A DNA stretch of 64,000 nt from Cupriavidus laharis (GTDB lineage Bacteria > Pseudomonadota > Gammaproteobacteria > Burkholderiales > Burkholderiaceae): positions 62,001 through 126,000 of the forward strand of contig NZ_CAJZAI010000001.1 of NCBI RefSeq assembly GCF_914271435.1. The letters are read 5' to 3'. A program made the translations under genes and the position numbers. The notes beneath the pieces are model-generated. The model ran no database searches. It worked only from the letters and a program-made list of their open reading frames with translations, and was not told where the DNA came from. Shown piece by piece: positions 46,729 to 54,918 of the stretch; positions within the stretch are counted from its first letter, which is position 1, and each line of letters starts with the position of its first letter.

Positions 46729-46804
46729 CTTTCCACAGCGGGGCGGGACAGTATTGTGGATGGATTGTGGAAACCGGCCGGACAAGCGGGCTAACGTATT
46801 GATC
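46729..46804. repeat. DnaA-box/IHF-type array, unit 1
   Basis: First of three tandem units. Boxes with a TCCACA core lie at 46729-46737 (CTTTCCACA, forward), 46755-46763 (TGTGGATGG, reverse) and 46766-46774 (TGTGGAAAC, reverse). An IHF-like site read on the minus strand as GATCAATACGTTA lies at 46792-46804, with one mismatch to WATCAANNNNTTR. Start-to-start spacings are 26, 11 and 26 bp, identical to the other two units. No gene overlaps it. Confidence 0.7.
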
Positions 46805-46911
46805 CGAAAGGGTAAAGATGATGCTGCCTGTTTTTTGTGCAACCACGCTTCCAGAGCGGTTGTACCCCTGTCGACAGCGACCACAGGCGTTGCGGACGGG
46901 TTTACCCGCTG

Positions 46912-46987
46912 CTTTCCACACCCCGGCGGGACAGGATTGTGGACGGCTTGTGGAAACCTGCCTGAGAACCAGGTTAAGTCATTGATT
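46912..46987. repeat. DnaA-box/IHF-type array, unit 2
   Basis: Second unit, 183 bp after the first. Boxes are CTTTCCACA (46912-46920), TGTGGACGG (46938-46946) and TGTGGAAAC (46949-46957); the minus-strand AATCAATGACTTA at 46975-46987 matches the IHF consensus WATCAANNNNTTR fully. Spacings are again 26, 11 and 26 bp. Confidence 0.72.
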
Positions 46988-47082
46988 GCAATGGGTATAC
47001 GTGCTGATGCTTAAAAAATGAGCAGTCAGCGCTTCAGAGGGCTCCGGCATGTGCATACAGGCGGAGCTCAAAATGTCTCGCA

Positions 47083-47158
47083 TTTTCCACACGGCGCAGG
47101 GAGAGGATTGTGGAAGGGCTGTGGACAACCTCGGGAAAGCGATGCTAACCCATTGATT
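47083..47158. repeat. DnaA-box/IHF-type array, unit 3
   Basis: Third unit, 171 bp after the second. TTTTCCACA (47083-47091) fits the relaxed DnaA box TTWTNCACA exactly; TGTGGAAGG (47109-47117) and TGTGGACAA (47120-47128) follow; AATCAATGGGTTA on the minus strand (47146-47158) is a full IHF consensus match. Spacings are 26, 11 and 26 bp. Confidence 0.72.
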
Positions 47159-47327
47159 TTACGATGGTACCTGGGTGCTGCCTGGAAAATAGGCAGCCGC
47201 TGGCCGATCAGGGCCGGGAACCGGCGTGTGGCCCGGGCGATTCTTGCCTGTCAGGTGCACCGTCGTTTCGTCCAGCACCAGGCGCCGAAAGCAACACCTG
47301 CCGCGCCTTGCGCCGAATGGTCCTCTT

Positions 47328-47350
47328 TTATCCAGAGTTCCTGTGGATAA
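47328..47350. promoter_or_regulatory. Pair of strong DnaA boxes next to the array
   Basis: TTATCCAGA (forward, one mismatch) and TGTGGATAA (reverse, perfect match to TTATCCACA) face each other 14 bp apart, about 170 bp past the third unit. The rest of the gene-free region 46527-47547 holds no supported gene. Confidence 0.65.
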
Positions 47351-47547
47351 CTTTGTGAACAAGCTCGGGGCGCCGGCCGTAAGTGGTTGACGCGTAAGGA
47401 AATTGGTTACATTGCCTAATTTTTGTTGCGGTCCGAAAATTCATAAGAATCAAAGAGTTGTACCTACTCATGCGGGCTCTGGCGCAGGCCGACGGCATCA
47501 CGACCTCCCTCTTGACATAGCCGTTATGCTGTGGACATGTCCAATCC

Positions 47548-48957
47548 ATGCCGCGAGCGCGGCGACGCCCCATGCCCGAGCCGCAGAACTTTTCGCGTGA
47601 AGCGCCCTCCCTGCCCGCCCGAAACGCGCGGGAAGCCATTCCGGTGGGAGAACTGAACCATGCGATTGCGACCATGCTTGAGCGTGGTTTTCCGCTGACC
47701 TGGGTCCGTGGCGAAATCTCCAACTTCACCCGGGCGGCGAGCGGCCACTGGTATTTCTCGCTCAAGGATGCGCGGGCGCAGATCCGCTGCGTGATGTTCC
47801 GCGGGCGCAACCAGCATGTTGATTTCACGCCGCGCGAAGGGGAGGCGGTGGAAGTGCGCGCCGTGGTCACGTTGTACGAGGCGCGCGGCGACCTGCAGCT
47901 TGGCGTGGAGGCCATGCGGCGTGCCGGCCTCGGCAATCTTTACGAAGCCTTCCTGCGCCTGAAGGAAAAATTGGCACAAGCAGGGTTGTTTGCACCGGAG
48001 CGCAAGCGGCCCGTGCCATCGCATCCGCGCAGCATCGGCATCGTCACTTCGCTGCAGGCGGCGGCGTTGCGCGATGTGCTGACCACGCTGCGACGGCGCG
48101 CACCGCACGTGCCGGTCACGGTGTATCCGGTGCCGGTGCAGGGCGCGGGCGCCGCGCAGAAGATTGCCGACATGCTCGACCAGGCCAGCGCCCGGCGCGA
48201 GTGCGATGTCATCATCCTGTGCCGCGGCGGCGGCAGCATAGAAGACCTCTGGTCCTTCAATGAGGAGGTGGTGGCGCATGCCATCGCGCGCAGCGCGGTG
48301 CCGGTGGTCTCGGGCGTGGGCCATGAAACTGATTTCACCATTGCCGATTTCGTCGCCGACGTGCGCGCGCCCACGCCCACCGGCGCGGCCGAACTGGTGA
48401 GCCCGGACCGCGGACACCTGCTGGCCCTGACCCGGCGGGCCGGCGACGCGCTGGCACAGTCGATGCGCCGCGAACTGGACCGGCGCGCGCAACACCTGGA
48501 CTGGCTGGCGCGCCGCCTGCGCAGCCCGCAGGCGCAACTCCAGGAGCGGCGCGCCCGCGTCGACAATCTGGCGCGACACTTGCGTTCGGCATTGCGGGAG
48601 ACCGTGGTGGCGCAGCGCCACCGCCAGCAGTTGCTGGCCATGCGCTGGACGGCTTGCCGGCCTGACATGGCGGCGGCCAGGGCGGATGTCACGCGGCTGT
48701 CGCAACGCATGCAGGCGGCGGCGGCCCGCATGCAGGAGCGGCAGGCGCAGCGCCTGGCAAGCGTGGCCGGCGCGCTGGAGTTGCTGGCGCCGCAGCGCAC
48801 GCTTGAACGCGGCTATGCAGTGCTGCTCGACCAGCGCGGCCGCGCGCTGCGTTCGCCGGCCGAATTGCGTCCCGGCGGCGTGGTGGAGGCCCATCTGGCC
48901 GAAGGCGTGGCGGATATCGCCATTGCCGGCGTGCAGGCCAAGCTGGGCGGAATCTGA
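47548..48957 (+). CDS. xseA: Exodeoxyribonuclease VII large subunit
   Basis: Large subunit of the single-strand-specific exonuclease VII, used in mismatch repair and degradation of aberrant single strands. The 469-residue protein has an N-terminal OB-fold ([22 protein letters not shown]), the catalytic domain with [36 protein letters not shown] and [18 protein letters not shown], and a coiled-coil region (about 295-410). An in-frame ATG eight codons downstream (47572) may be the real start. The small subunit gene xseB is not in the window. sodB follows on the same strand. Confidence 0.94.
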   Translation: MPRARRRPMPEPQNFSREAPSLPARNAREAIPVGELNHAIATMLERGFPLTWVRGEISNFTRAASGHWYFSLKDARAQIRCVMFRGRNQHVDFTPREGEAVEVRAVVTLYEARGDLQLGVEAMRRAGLGNLYEAFLRLKEKLAQAGLFAPERKRPVPSHPRSIGIVTSLQAAALRDVLTTLRRRAPHVPVTVYPVPVQGAGAAQKIADMLDQASARRECDVIILCRGGGSIEDLWSFNEEVVAHAIARSAVPVVSGVGHETDFTIADFVADVRAPTPTGAAELVSPDRGHLLALTRRAGDALAQSMRRELDRRAQHLDWLARRLRSPQAQLQERRARVDNLARHLRSALRETVVAQRHRQQLLAMRWTACRPDMAAARADVTRLSQRMQAAAARMQERQAQRLASVAGALELLAPQRTLERGYAVLLDQRGRALRSPAELRPGGVVEAHLAEGVADIAIAGVQAKLGGI

Positions 48958-49017
48958 AGCCGCGGCCAGCCACGCGCGGACAAACTAACATGACCTCAGG
49001 GGGCTTTGCGCCGCGGT

Positions 49018-49046
49018 TTGCGTGGGTCTTGCAAGTCTCCTACAAT
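49018..49046 (+). promoter_or_regulatory. Sigma-70-like promoter of sodB
   Basis: TTGCGT at 49018-49023 and TACAAT at 49041-49046 are separated by 17 bp, about 44 bp before the sodB start codon. The spacing and hexamers fit a vegetative promoter; no Fur box was recognised. Confidence 0.6.
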
Positions 49047-49089
49047 CGGCAATTCCCCGACCACAACCCCAACCCACAGAGACAGAACA

Positions 49090-49671
49090 ATGGAACACAA
49101 GCTCCCCCCGCTGCCGTACGCGCATGATGCCCTGGCTCCGCACATCTCCAAGGAGACGCTGGAGTTCCACCATGACAAGCATCACCAGACCTACGTCACG
49201 AACCTGAACAACCTCATCAAGGGCACCGAGTTCGAGAACTCGACCCTGGAAGAGATCGTCAAGAAGTCGTCCGGCGGCATCTTCAACAACGCCGCCCAGG
49301 TGTGGAACCACACCTTCTACTGGGAATCGATGAAGCCCAACGGCGGCGGCCAGCCGACCGGCGCCCTGGCTGACGCCATCAACGCCAAGTGGGGCTCGTT
49401 CGACAAGTTCAAGGAAGAGTTCACCAAGACCGCTGTCGGCACCTTCGGTTCGGGCTGGGCCTGGCTGGTCAAGAAGGCCGACGGCTCGCTGGACCTGGTG
49501 TCCACCTCCAACGCCGCCACCCCGCTGACCACCGACGCCAAGCCGCTGCTGACCTGCGACGTGTGGGAACACGCCTACTACATCGACTACCGCAATGCCC
49601 GTCCGAAGTACGTCGAGGCATTCTGGAACGTCGTGAACTGGGACTTCGCTGGCAAGAACTTTGCCGGCTGA
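49090..49671 (+). CDS. sodB: Iron superoxide dismutase
   Basis: Cytoplasmic dismutation of superoxide. The 193-residue protein has the metal ligands His27, His74, Asp157 and His161 ([11 protein letters not shown]). The Fe-type signature is supported by [22 protein letters not shown]. The ATG at 49090 starts directly at the conserved [10 protein letters not shown]; the longer frame is rejected. It has its own promoter and a strong terminator, so it is probably monocistronic. Confidence 0.96.
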   Translation: MEHKLPPLPYAHDALAPHISKETLEFHHDKHHQTYVTNLNNLIKGTEFENSTLEEIVKKSSGGIFNNAAQVWNHTFYWESMKPNGGGQPTGALADAINAKWGSFDKFKEEFTKTAVGTFGSGWAWLVKKADGSLDLVSTSNAATPLTTDAKPLLTCDVWEHAYYIDYRNARPKYVEAFWNVVNWDFAGKNFAG

Positions 49672-49693
49672 TTCGTTTCCAGCTTCGATGCAA

Positions 49694-49720
49694 AACAAAG
49701 GGCCCGACGGGCCCTTTGTT
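49694..49720. terminator. Intrinsic terminator downstream of sodB
   Basis: Perfect 12-bp stem AACAAAGGGCCC / GGGCCCTTTGTT with a 3-nt loop, 22 bp past the sodB stop. It may serve the convergent FUSC gene as well. Confidence 0.85.
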
Positions 49721-49762
49721 CATGGTGCACGCGCATGGCGCACTGGCCGCTGCTTCGGTGCG

Positions 49763-50776
49763 CTATCGTGCGCCGTACGGAAAGCCATGCTGCGCGCTCA
49801 GCCGGTCGAGCCGCGCGCGCATGCGGGCCAGGTCGGCGGCAAGCTGCCGTGCCATGAACGGGAGCGGGCCCGGCTGCGGGTCGGCCTCGGTAGCGTCTGC
49901 GGATGGGGCCCGCGACGGCGCCCGCCCGGTCTCGAGCGCCTCGGCCATCGTCAGCAGCGAAGGCTCGATGCCCGGGTCCTCGCCTTCGCGCAGGCCGGTC
50001 TCATGTTCGATCGCGGCCATCAGTTCGAGCGCGCTGATGCAGACGCGCGCGGCGTGCTGGATTTCCTCGAACTCCGCTGCCGGCACGCCGGTCTCCTTGG
50101 CCACGGATGGAATCAGCCCGCGCAGCGGGATCAGCCTCGTGCCCAGGTCGAGCATGGCCGCGCGCTGTTCCGCGGCATCGGCGAAGCCGCTCTGCATCTT
50201 GCGGTGGACGGCCGCGCTCGCGCGCAGCAGTGCCGCGAGCCGGATGCGCCAGGAATAGGAAGCATAGGCCGGCAGCGCGAACGAGAACACGAGCGCAATC
50301 GCCGTGCCGATGAAGACATCGACGGTGCGCCACAGCGCGTCATAGACGTTCTGGTTGCCATGGCCGGCCGTGATCACCACCGTGATCGCCGCGAGCAGCG
50401 CGATATAGCCGCCCTTGCCGATGGCGTGATAAGCGCAATAGCCGCAGATCACGGCCATCAGCGCGTAGGTCAGCAACGGCATGCCGATGTACGATTGCTG
50501 CACGATCAGCGCAAGCCCCGCGAGCGCGCCAATCAGCGTACCCATCCCGCGCTCGGCCGCGCGGCGCCGGATATTGCCATGGTGCTGCAGTCCGCCGATC
50601 ACCACCAGCACGGTAATGGTGGCCCACTCGCCGTGCGGGACGTTGATGCCGGTAGTCAGCGCAATCGACACCAGCAGCGCAAGCGCGACGCGTATCGCAT
50701 GGAACTGCCTGGCTTGACGGAAACGCCGGTTCGTGTCGAACAGCACGTCGGTGGTCTTGCGCAGGAGATCGAGCAT
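49763..50776 (-). CDS. FUSC-family inner-membrane protein
   Basis: A 337-residue protein of the fusaric acid resistance/aromatic acid exporter (FUSC) family, the single-domain form. It has about six membrane segments in the first 190 residues, including HAIRVALALLVSIALTTGI, GEWATITVLVVIGGLQHHGN, RAAERGMGTLIGALAGLALI and YIALLAAITVVITAGHG, then a cytoplasmic helical domain of about 140 residues. The ATG at 50774-50776 is chosen; the upstream extension is not conserved-looking. Typical partners (a periplasmic adaptor as in AaeAB) are absent. Substrate unknown. Confidence 0.82.
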   Translation of the reverse strand: MLDLLRKTTDVLFDTNRRFRQARQFHAIRVALALLVSIALTTGINVPHGEWATITVLVVIGGLQHHGNIRRRAAERGMGTLIGALAGLALIVQQSYIGMPLLTYALMAVICGYCAYHAIGKGGYIALLAAITVVITAGHGNQNVYDALWRTVDVFIGTAIALVFSFALPAYASYSWRIRLAALLRASAAVHRKMQSGFADAAEQRAAMLDLGTRLIPLRGLIPSVAKETGVPAAEFEEIQHAARVCISALELMAAIEHETGLREGEDPGIEPSLLTMAEALETGRAPSRAPSADATEADPQPGPLPFMARQLAADLARMRARLDRLSAQHGFPYGAR

Positions 50777-50869
50777 GGTCGCGTGGCGGCAGGGGGCGAT
50801 TGCCCAGTGTACGTCACGCTCCGGCGAGGGAAGCAATGCGTTTGCGTCGCAGGCGGCTTCAACCAGCCC

Positions 50870-51151
50870 TCACTCATTCCCCCACGCCTGATTGCGCCAC
50901 GACACGATTTCACTCGGTGGCGCAGCACCGCCCGGCGCGCCGCCCTTGCGGTACGCCAGCGTGAACAGCACCAGCGAGGTGCGCCGCGACGAGTACCGGT
51001 CGCGCAGCGGCATGCCCGACCTTGCCGGCCACCAGTGCGGCGGCAGCCGTCCGGCGCTGGCATAGGCCAGCCCGCAGTATCCCCAGCCGGCCGACGACAA
51101 CTGCCACAGCCAGCGGAATCCTTCGATGGGAGAGCGGGAGCGTGCGCGCAT
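50870..51151 (-). CDS. Hypothetical protein, 93 aa
   Basis: A short reading frame not recognised as any family. It is supported by a strong ribosome site (GGGAGG, 7 nt before the ATG at 51149-51151). The protein is rich in Trp, Arg, Ser and Gly, with GFRWLWQLSSAGWGYCGLAY near the N-terminus and SSRRTSLVLFTLAYRKGG in the middle; neither stretch is long enough for a confident membrane span. It lies 93 bp upstream of the FUSC gene on the same strand and might be co-transcribed with it. Confidence 0.5.
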   Translation of the reverse strand: MRARSRSPIEGFRWLWQLSSAGWGYCGLAYASAGRLPPHWWPARSGMPLRDRYSSRRTSLVLFTLAYRKGGAPGGAAPPSEIVSWRNQAWGNE

Positions 51152-51364
51152 GCGATTGCCTCCCGATGGGCGCCGGGCGCAAATGTCCTGTGCGGCACGG
51201 CCGGCAGTATCGGAGCCATGCCGGCCAGCCGCGCTCATGCGGAAACAGGCGGGACCCCGGTCGCGCCAGCGAGGGGGCGCCTCACATCCGTACCTGCCAA
51301 CATAGCATCTGGCGGCGGCTTAGGGAAACTTCAGCGACGGTGCGCGCGTATTGCCGCGTGCGCT

Positions 51365-52045
51365 TCACACGAACGACGAATCGTCATCGAAGAAGCCACC
51401 GTCGTCGAGTCCGCCGGACAGCCCGCCGTCGTCCAGGAAGCCGTTTGCCGTGGCCGTGCTGCCGTTGCCTGACAAGGCGGGATCGTCATTGCCGAAGAAG
51501 TTGTTGACAATGGTCGTGTCGGACGGCGCCGGGCCCGTGCCCGACTGGCCTAGGAAGCCGCTGCCGCTGTTGCGGTGGAACAGGTTCTCGATGCCCTGGA
51601 ACAGGAACGCGCCGCCCGCCACGCCGGCGGCCGTGGTGGCGATGCTGCCCAGCGTGCTGCCGAGCCCGCCGCTGAGGAAGCCGGGCCGGGACGCTTGCGC
51701 GGGCATGGCCTGTGGCGCGGCCGCGGCCGGCGCGGATGGCATCTGCTGCACGGGGGTATTGCCCCAGGCGTTCTGCGCGCTGATAAAGCTGCCATTGCCG
51801 GCGCCATTCCCCGCATTGGCCTGCGCGGCAGCGAGCTGCCCTTGCAGCGATGCGACTTGCGCCTGCGCCGATGCGAGCGCGTGGTCGAGCAGCATCGCGC
51901 GCTGGACCAGCAGATAGGCCGCATCAGGCTGCCGGGCCACGGCTTCGGCAATGAGCTGTTGCGCCTGCGGGTCCTTGGCGCCGGCACGGGCCTGCGTGAG
52001 CTGGTTCAGAAAGGCTTCGAGTGCCTGCAATTCCTGGGGGGCCAT
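51365..52045 (-). CDS. DUF2076 domain protein
   Basis: A 226-residue protein of the DUF2076 family, function unknown. The N-terminal 80 residues are helical and likely coiled (LQALEAFLNQLTQARAGAKDPQAQQLI, in parts), followed by a Gln/Ala/Pro linker and a small Gly/Ala hydrophobic helix (LGSTLGSIATTAAGVAGGAFLF). The C-terminus is very acidic and glycine-rich (DDGGLSGGLDDGGFFDDD). This layout is typical for the family, which often occurs near stress or periplasmic genes. It is flanked by unrelated genes. Confidence 0.8.
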   Translation of the reverse strand: MAPQELQALEAFLNQLTQARAGAKDPQAQQLIAEAVARQPDAAYLLVQRAMLLDHALASAQAQVASLQGQLAAAQANAGNGAGNGSFISAQNAWGNTPVQQMPSAPAAAAPQAMPAQASRPGFLSGGLGSTLGSIATTAAGVAGGAFLFQGIENLFHRNSGSGFLGQSGTGPAPSDTTIVNNFFGNDDPALSGNGSTATANGFLDDGGLSGGLDDGGFFDDDSSFV

Positions 52046-52138
52046 CAGATCTCTCCTGTCCGGTCTGTCCGGTGCCTGGGTACGCCAGCAGTCTATGGGG
52101 CGAGACTTAAGCGAAACTTAAAGGCAGGAGAAGACGGC

Positions 52139-52163
52139 GTCCGCCAGCGCAGGGCTGGCGGAC
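52139..52163. terminator. Stem-loop between two minus-strand genes
   Basis: Perfect 10-bp stem GTCCGCCAGC / GCTGGCGGAC with a 5-nt loop and no U-run. It lies just past the small frame at 52171-52329 and may be a terminator or processing site; the call is weak. Confidence 0.35.
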
Positions 52164-52170
52164 CGGCCCT

Positions 52171-52329
52171 TCAGGCCGCGCCGGTGAAGGCCCTCCACGG
52201 CAGCAGTGCGGCCGCTGCCATGCTCACCAGTGCAAACAGGCGCTGCAGGCGTGCCGGCGGCGCTGCCGCGAACGCACGCTGTACCGCCGGCTGCGGGCCC
52301 TTGGCCTGGCATGAATGCCACGCAGCCAT
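52171..52329 (-). CDS. Possible small protein, 52 aa
   Basis: A short minus-strand frame in the 328-bp gap before the CorA-like gene. It ends in a hydrophobic segment (RLQRLFALVSMAAAALLPW) suggestive of one membrane helix. A weak ribosome-site-like GGGAA lies about 8 nt before the ATG, and a stem-loop follows the stop. Without homology evidence this may be chance; no function is proposed. Confidence 0.3.
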   Translation of the reverse strand: MAAWHSCQAKGPQPAVQRAFAAAPPARLQRLFALVSMAAAALLPWRAFTGAA

Positions 52330-52373
52330 GGTAAGGTTCCCGGTCATTCAGCAATGCGGCAACGAGGGCATGC

Positions 52374-53411
52374 ATGCAACCTGGCATCGTCGATCCCGGC
52401 TATGGCTCCGATCCGGTGGGGCTGGTCAACGGCTATCTCTTCACTCCTGGCCAGCCGGCGCGTGAGATCGGCTCGGCCGACGCGCTCGACTGGCTTGCGC
52501 GTACGCGCGCGGCGGAGCAGGGCAGTCCCGGCGGCGATGCCTTCCTGTGGCTGCATTTCAACCTGTCGCACAGCGCCTGCGAGCGCTGGATGAAGGCCCG
52601 GCTGGCGCTGCCGGAGGACTTTTTCGAATCGCTGCGCCAGGGCTCGCACTCCACGCGCATCGAACGCCAGGACCCGGCGCTGCTCGCGGTGGTCAATGAC
52701 GTGATCTACAACTTCGGGGTCTCGTCCAACGACATCTCCACGCTGTGGGCGTGCGCCGACCGCTGCCTGCTTGTCACGGCGCGGGCGAAGCCGCTGCGTT
52801 CGATCGACAAGCTGCGCGCCGCGGTGCGCCGGGGCGAGGGCTTCCGTTCGCCGCTGGACCTGCTGGTGCACCTGTTGCGCGACCAGGCCGACGTGCTGGT
52901 GCAGATCGTGCGCGAGACCGGCATCGGCGTGGACCGTATCGAAGACCAGCTGCTCGCGCAGCGCCTGCAGGCCAACCGGGCCGACCTGGGCGCCATGCGG
53001 CGCGGGCTGGTGCGCCTGCAGCGCCTGCTGGCGCCGGAACCGGGTGCGATGTTCCGGCTGCTCAACCGGCCGCCGGCCTGGATACGCGACGACGACCTGC
53101 AGGAACTGCGCGAGGCGACGGAAGAATTCTCGCTGGTGCTAAACGACCTCGCGGCGATGGTCGAGCGCATCAAGCTGCTGCAGGAAGAGATTGCCGCCAA
53201 GCTCAACGAACAGACCAACCGCACGCTGTTCACGCTGACGCTGGTCACCGTGCTGGCGCTGCCGATCAACATCGTGGCGGGCTTTTTCGGCATGAACGTC
53301 GGCGGCATCCCGCTGGCCGAACACCCGCACGGCTTCTGGATACTCGTGGCACTGGTGGCCACGTTCACGGTACTGGCCGGCCGCTGGGCGTTCCGCAAGG
53401 AGGGACCGTAG
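52374..53411 (+). CDS. zntB: CorA/ZntB-family metal transporter
   Basis: A 345-residue member of the CorA superfamily, with a large cytoplasmic N-terminal domain, a long stalk helix and two C-terminal membrane helices. The first helix ends in the signature GMN (306-308), and the second is FWILVALVATFTVLAGRWAF. The N-terminal domain, with FLWLHFNLSHSACERWM and GVSSNDISTLWACADRCLLVT (in parts), is closer to ZntB zinc transporters than to CorA magnesium transporters; the metal is not provable from sequence. It precedes ppk2 on the same strand. Confidence 0.87.
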   Translation: MQPGIVDPGYGSDPVGLVNGYLFTPGQPAREIGSADALDWLARTRAAEQGSPGGDAFLWLHFNLSHSACERWMKARLALPEDFFESLRQGSHSTRIERQDPALLAVVNDVIYNFGVSSNDISTLWACADRCLLVTARAKPLRSIDKLRAAVRRGEGFRSPLDLLVHLLRDQADVLVQIVRETGIGVDRIEDQLLAQRLQANRADLGAMRRGLVRLQRLLAPEPGAMFRLLNRPPAWIRDDDLQELREATEEFSLVLNDLAAMVERIKLLQEEIAAKLNEQTNRTLFTLTLVTVLALPINIVAGFFGMNVGGIPLAEHPHGFWILVALVATFTVLAGRWAFRKEGP

Positions 53412-53514
53412 CGCAGGTGCTTCACGAGATTGCCATACTGCCGCGCTAGCATCGCCACCCGGAGGGCCTGCGCCAGGCCCGGGCTGAAACGGGACCAAGC
53501 ATGTGGAGCGAGCG

Positions 53515-54438
53515 ATGACAAACCACGAAGAAGCGCTGATCCGGCGCATCCACCGCGAGGTGGCGGATCAATACGACGAAGAGCTCGAACTCGAGCTCGA
53601 GGACCGCGAGTTCGTGCTGGGCCCCGATGGGCAGGCCAGCCTGGTCGAGGATGGACCGGACGAACGAGCCCATCGCCAGCGCTATTTTCACGAGCTGTTC
53701 CGCCTGCAGGGCGAGCTGGTCAAGCTGCAGAGCTGGGTAGTCCGCAGCGGGCACAAGATGGTGGTGCTGTTCGAAGGCCGCGACGCGGCGGGCAAGGGCG
53801 GCGTGATCAAGCGCATATCGCAGCGCCTGAACCCGCGCGTCTGCCGTGTGGCCGCGCTGCCTGCACCCAACGATCGCGAGCGCACGCAGTGGTATTTCCA
53901 GCGCTATGTGTCGCACCTGCCCGCGGCCGGCGAGATCGTGCTGTTCGACCGCAGCTGGTACAACCGCGCGGGCGTCGAGCGCGTCATGGGCTTCTGCGAC
54001 GACGACCAGTACGAGGAGTTCTTCCGCTCCGTGCCGGAATTCGAGCGCATGCTGGTGCGCTCGGGCATCCAGGTCATCAAGTACTGGTTCTCGATCTCCG
54101 ACGACGAGCAGCACCTGCGCTTCCTGAGCCGCATCCACGATCCCCTCAAGCAGTGGAAGCTCAGCCCGATGGACCTTGAGTCCCGCCGGCGCTGGGAGGA
54201 CTACACGCGGGCCAAGGAAATCATGATGGAACGCACGCATATCCCCGAAGCACCGTGGTGGGTGGTGCAGGCGGTGGACAAGAAGCGTGCGCGCCTGAAC
54301 TGCATCCAACACTTGCTGCAGCAGGTGCCCTATACGGACGTCGACCATCCGACCGTGGTGCTGCCGAAGCGCGAGCGGCACGCCGACTATGTGCGGATGC
54401 CGGTGCCGGATGAGATGATCGTGCCGGAGATCTACTGA
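53515..54438 (+). CDS. ppk2: Polyphosphate kinase 2
   Basis: Uses polyphosphate to phosphorylate nucleotides or the reverse, reading as a single-domain (class I-like) PPK2. The 307-residue protein has the Walker A-type EGRDAAGKGG (87-96), the Walker B/lid region FDRSWYNRAGVERVMGF (144-160) and the YWFSISDDEQHLRF stretch. The ATG at 53515 is preferred, with GGAG shortly upstream, over a GTG four codons earlier. Cupriavidus carries several ppk2 paralogues; this one lies between a CorA-like transporter and a ferredoxin. Confidence 0.93.
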   Translation: MTNHEEALIRRIHREVADQYDEELELELEDREFVLGPDGQASLVEDGPDERAHRQRYFHELFRLQGELVKLQSWVVRSGHKMVVLFEGRDAAGKGGVIKRISQRLNPRVCRVAALPAPNDRERTQWYFQRYVSHLPAAGEIVLFDRSWYNRAGVERVMGFCDDDQYEEFFRSVPEFERMLVRSGIQVIKYWFSISDDEQHLRFLSRIHDPLKQWKLSPMDLESRRRWEDYTRAKEIMMERTHIPEAPWWVVQAVDKKRARLNCIQHLLQQVPYTDVDHPTVVLPKRERHADYVRMPVPDEMIVPEIY

Positions 54439-54560
54439 CCCGGTATGCTGGGGGGTTGCCGCGGTTGAAGCATTTTGAACGACTCGGACAGTGCGCGCAG
54501 CCCCGCCGGCCGCAGCGGCGCGCTAGCATCGAATCGTTTGCTGTCCGCTGTTTGCCCCCG

Positions 54561-54890
54561 ATGACCTTTGTCGTAACGGATGCCTGCATCCAGTGCCGCC
54601 ATACCGACTGCGTGGAAGTCTGCCCCATGTCGTGCTTCCACGAAGGGCCCAACTTCCTTGCCATTGATCCTGACCAGTGCATCGACTGCTCGATGTGCGT
54701 GCCGCTCTGCCCCGTTGGTGCGATCTATTCCGAGCATGACCTGCCCGAAGACCAGCGCCATTTCCTGGCCCTCAACGCCGAACTGGCTCGCCGCGCGGAC
54801 TGGCCGCCGCTGCTGAAGGCGAAGGGGCCGCTGCCCGATCATGCCGACTGGGCCGATCATCCTGACCGGCTGTCGCTGCTGATCCGGTAA
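54561..54890 (+). CDS. fdxA: 7Fe-type ferredoxin, FdxA family
   Basis: A 109-residue ferredoxin. The N-terminal motif DACIQCRHTDCVEVCP is the 3Fe-4S/4Fe-4S variant with an interrupted spacing, and CIDCSMCVPLCPVGAI is a regular 4Fe-4S motif, so one [3Fe-4S] and one [4Fe-4S] cluster are expected. The C-terminal extension is typical of Azotobacter-type ferredoxin I. The ATG at 54561 is chosen because the conserved MTFVVTDAC starts there. Its redox partner is unknown; adjacency to the fds cluster may be incidental. Confidence 0.9.
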   Translation: MTFVVTDACIQCRHTDCVEVCPMSCFHEGPNFLAIDPDQCIDCSMCVPLCPVGAIYSEHDLPEDQRHFLALNAELARRADWPPLLKAKGPLPDHADWADHPDRLSLLIR

Positions 54891-54918
54891 CCCTTCCGGG
54901 TATCCTCGGATATCCCGC

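Noticed and set aside
46681..47160. The three regular repeats as a CRISPR array
   Set aside because: Units are about 180 bp and have diverged, there are no short identical repeats with uniform spacers, and no cas genes are near.
46527..47547. The DnaA-box region as the chromosomal origin oriC
   Set aside because: No dnaA, dnaN, parAB, rpmH or repA lies nearby and no AT-rich unwinding region is evident; a DnaA control locus fits better.
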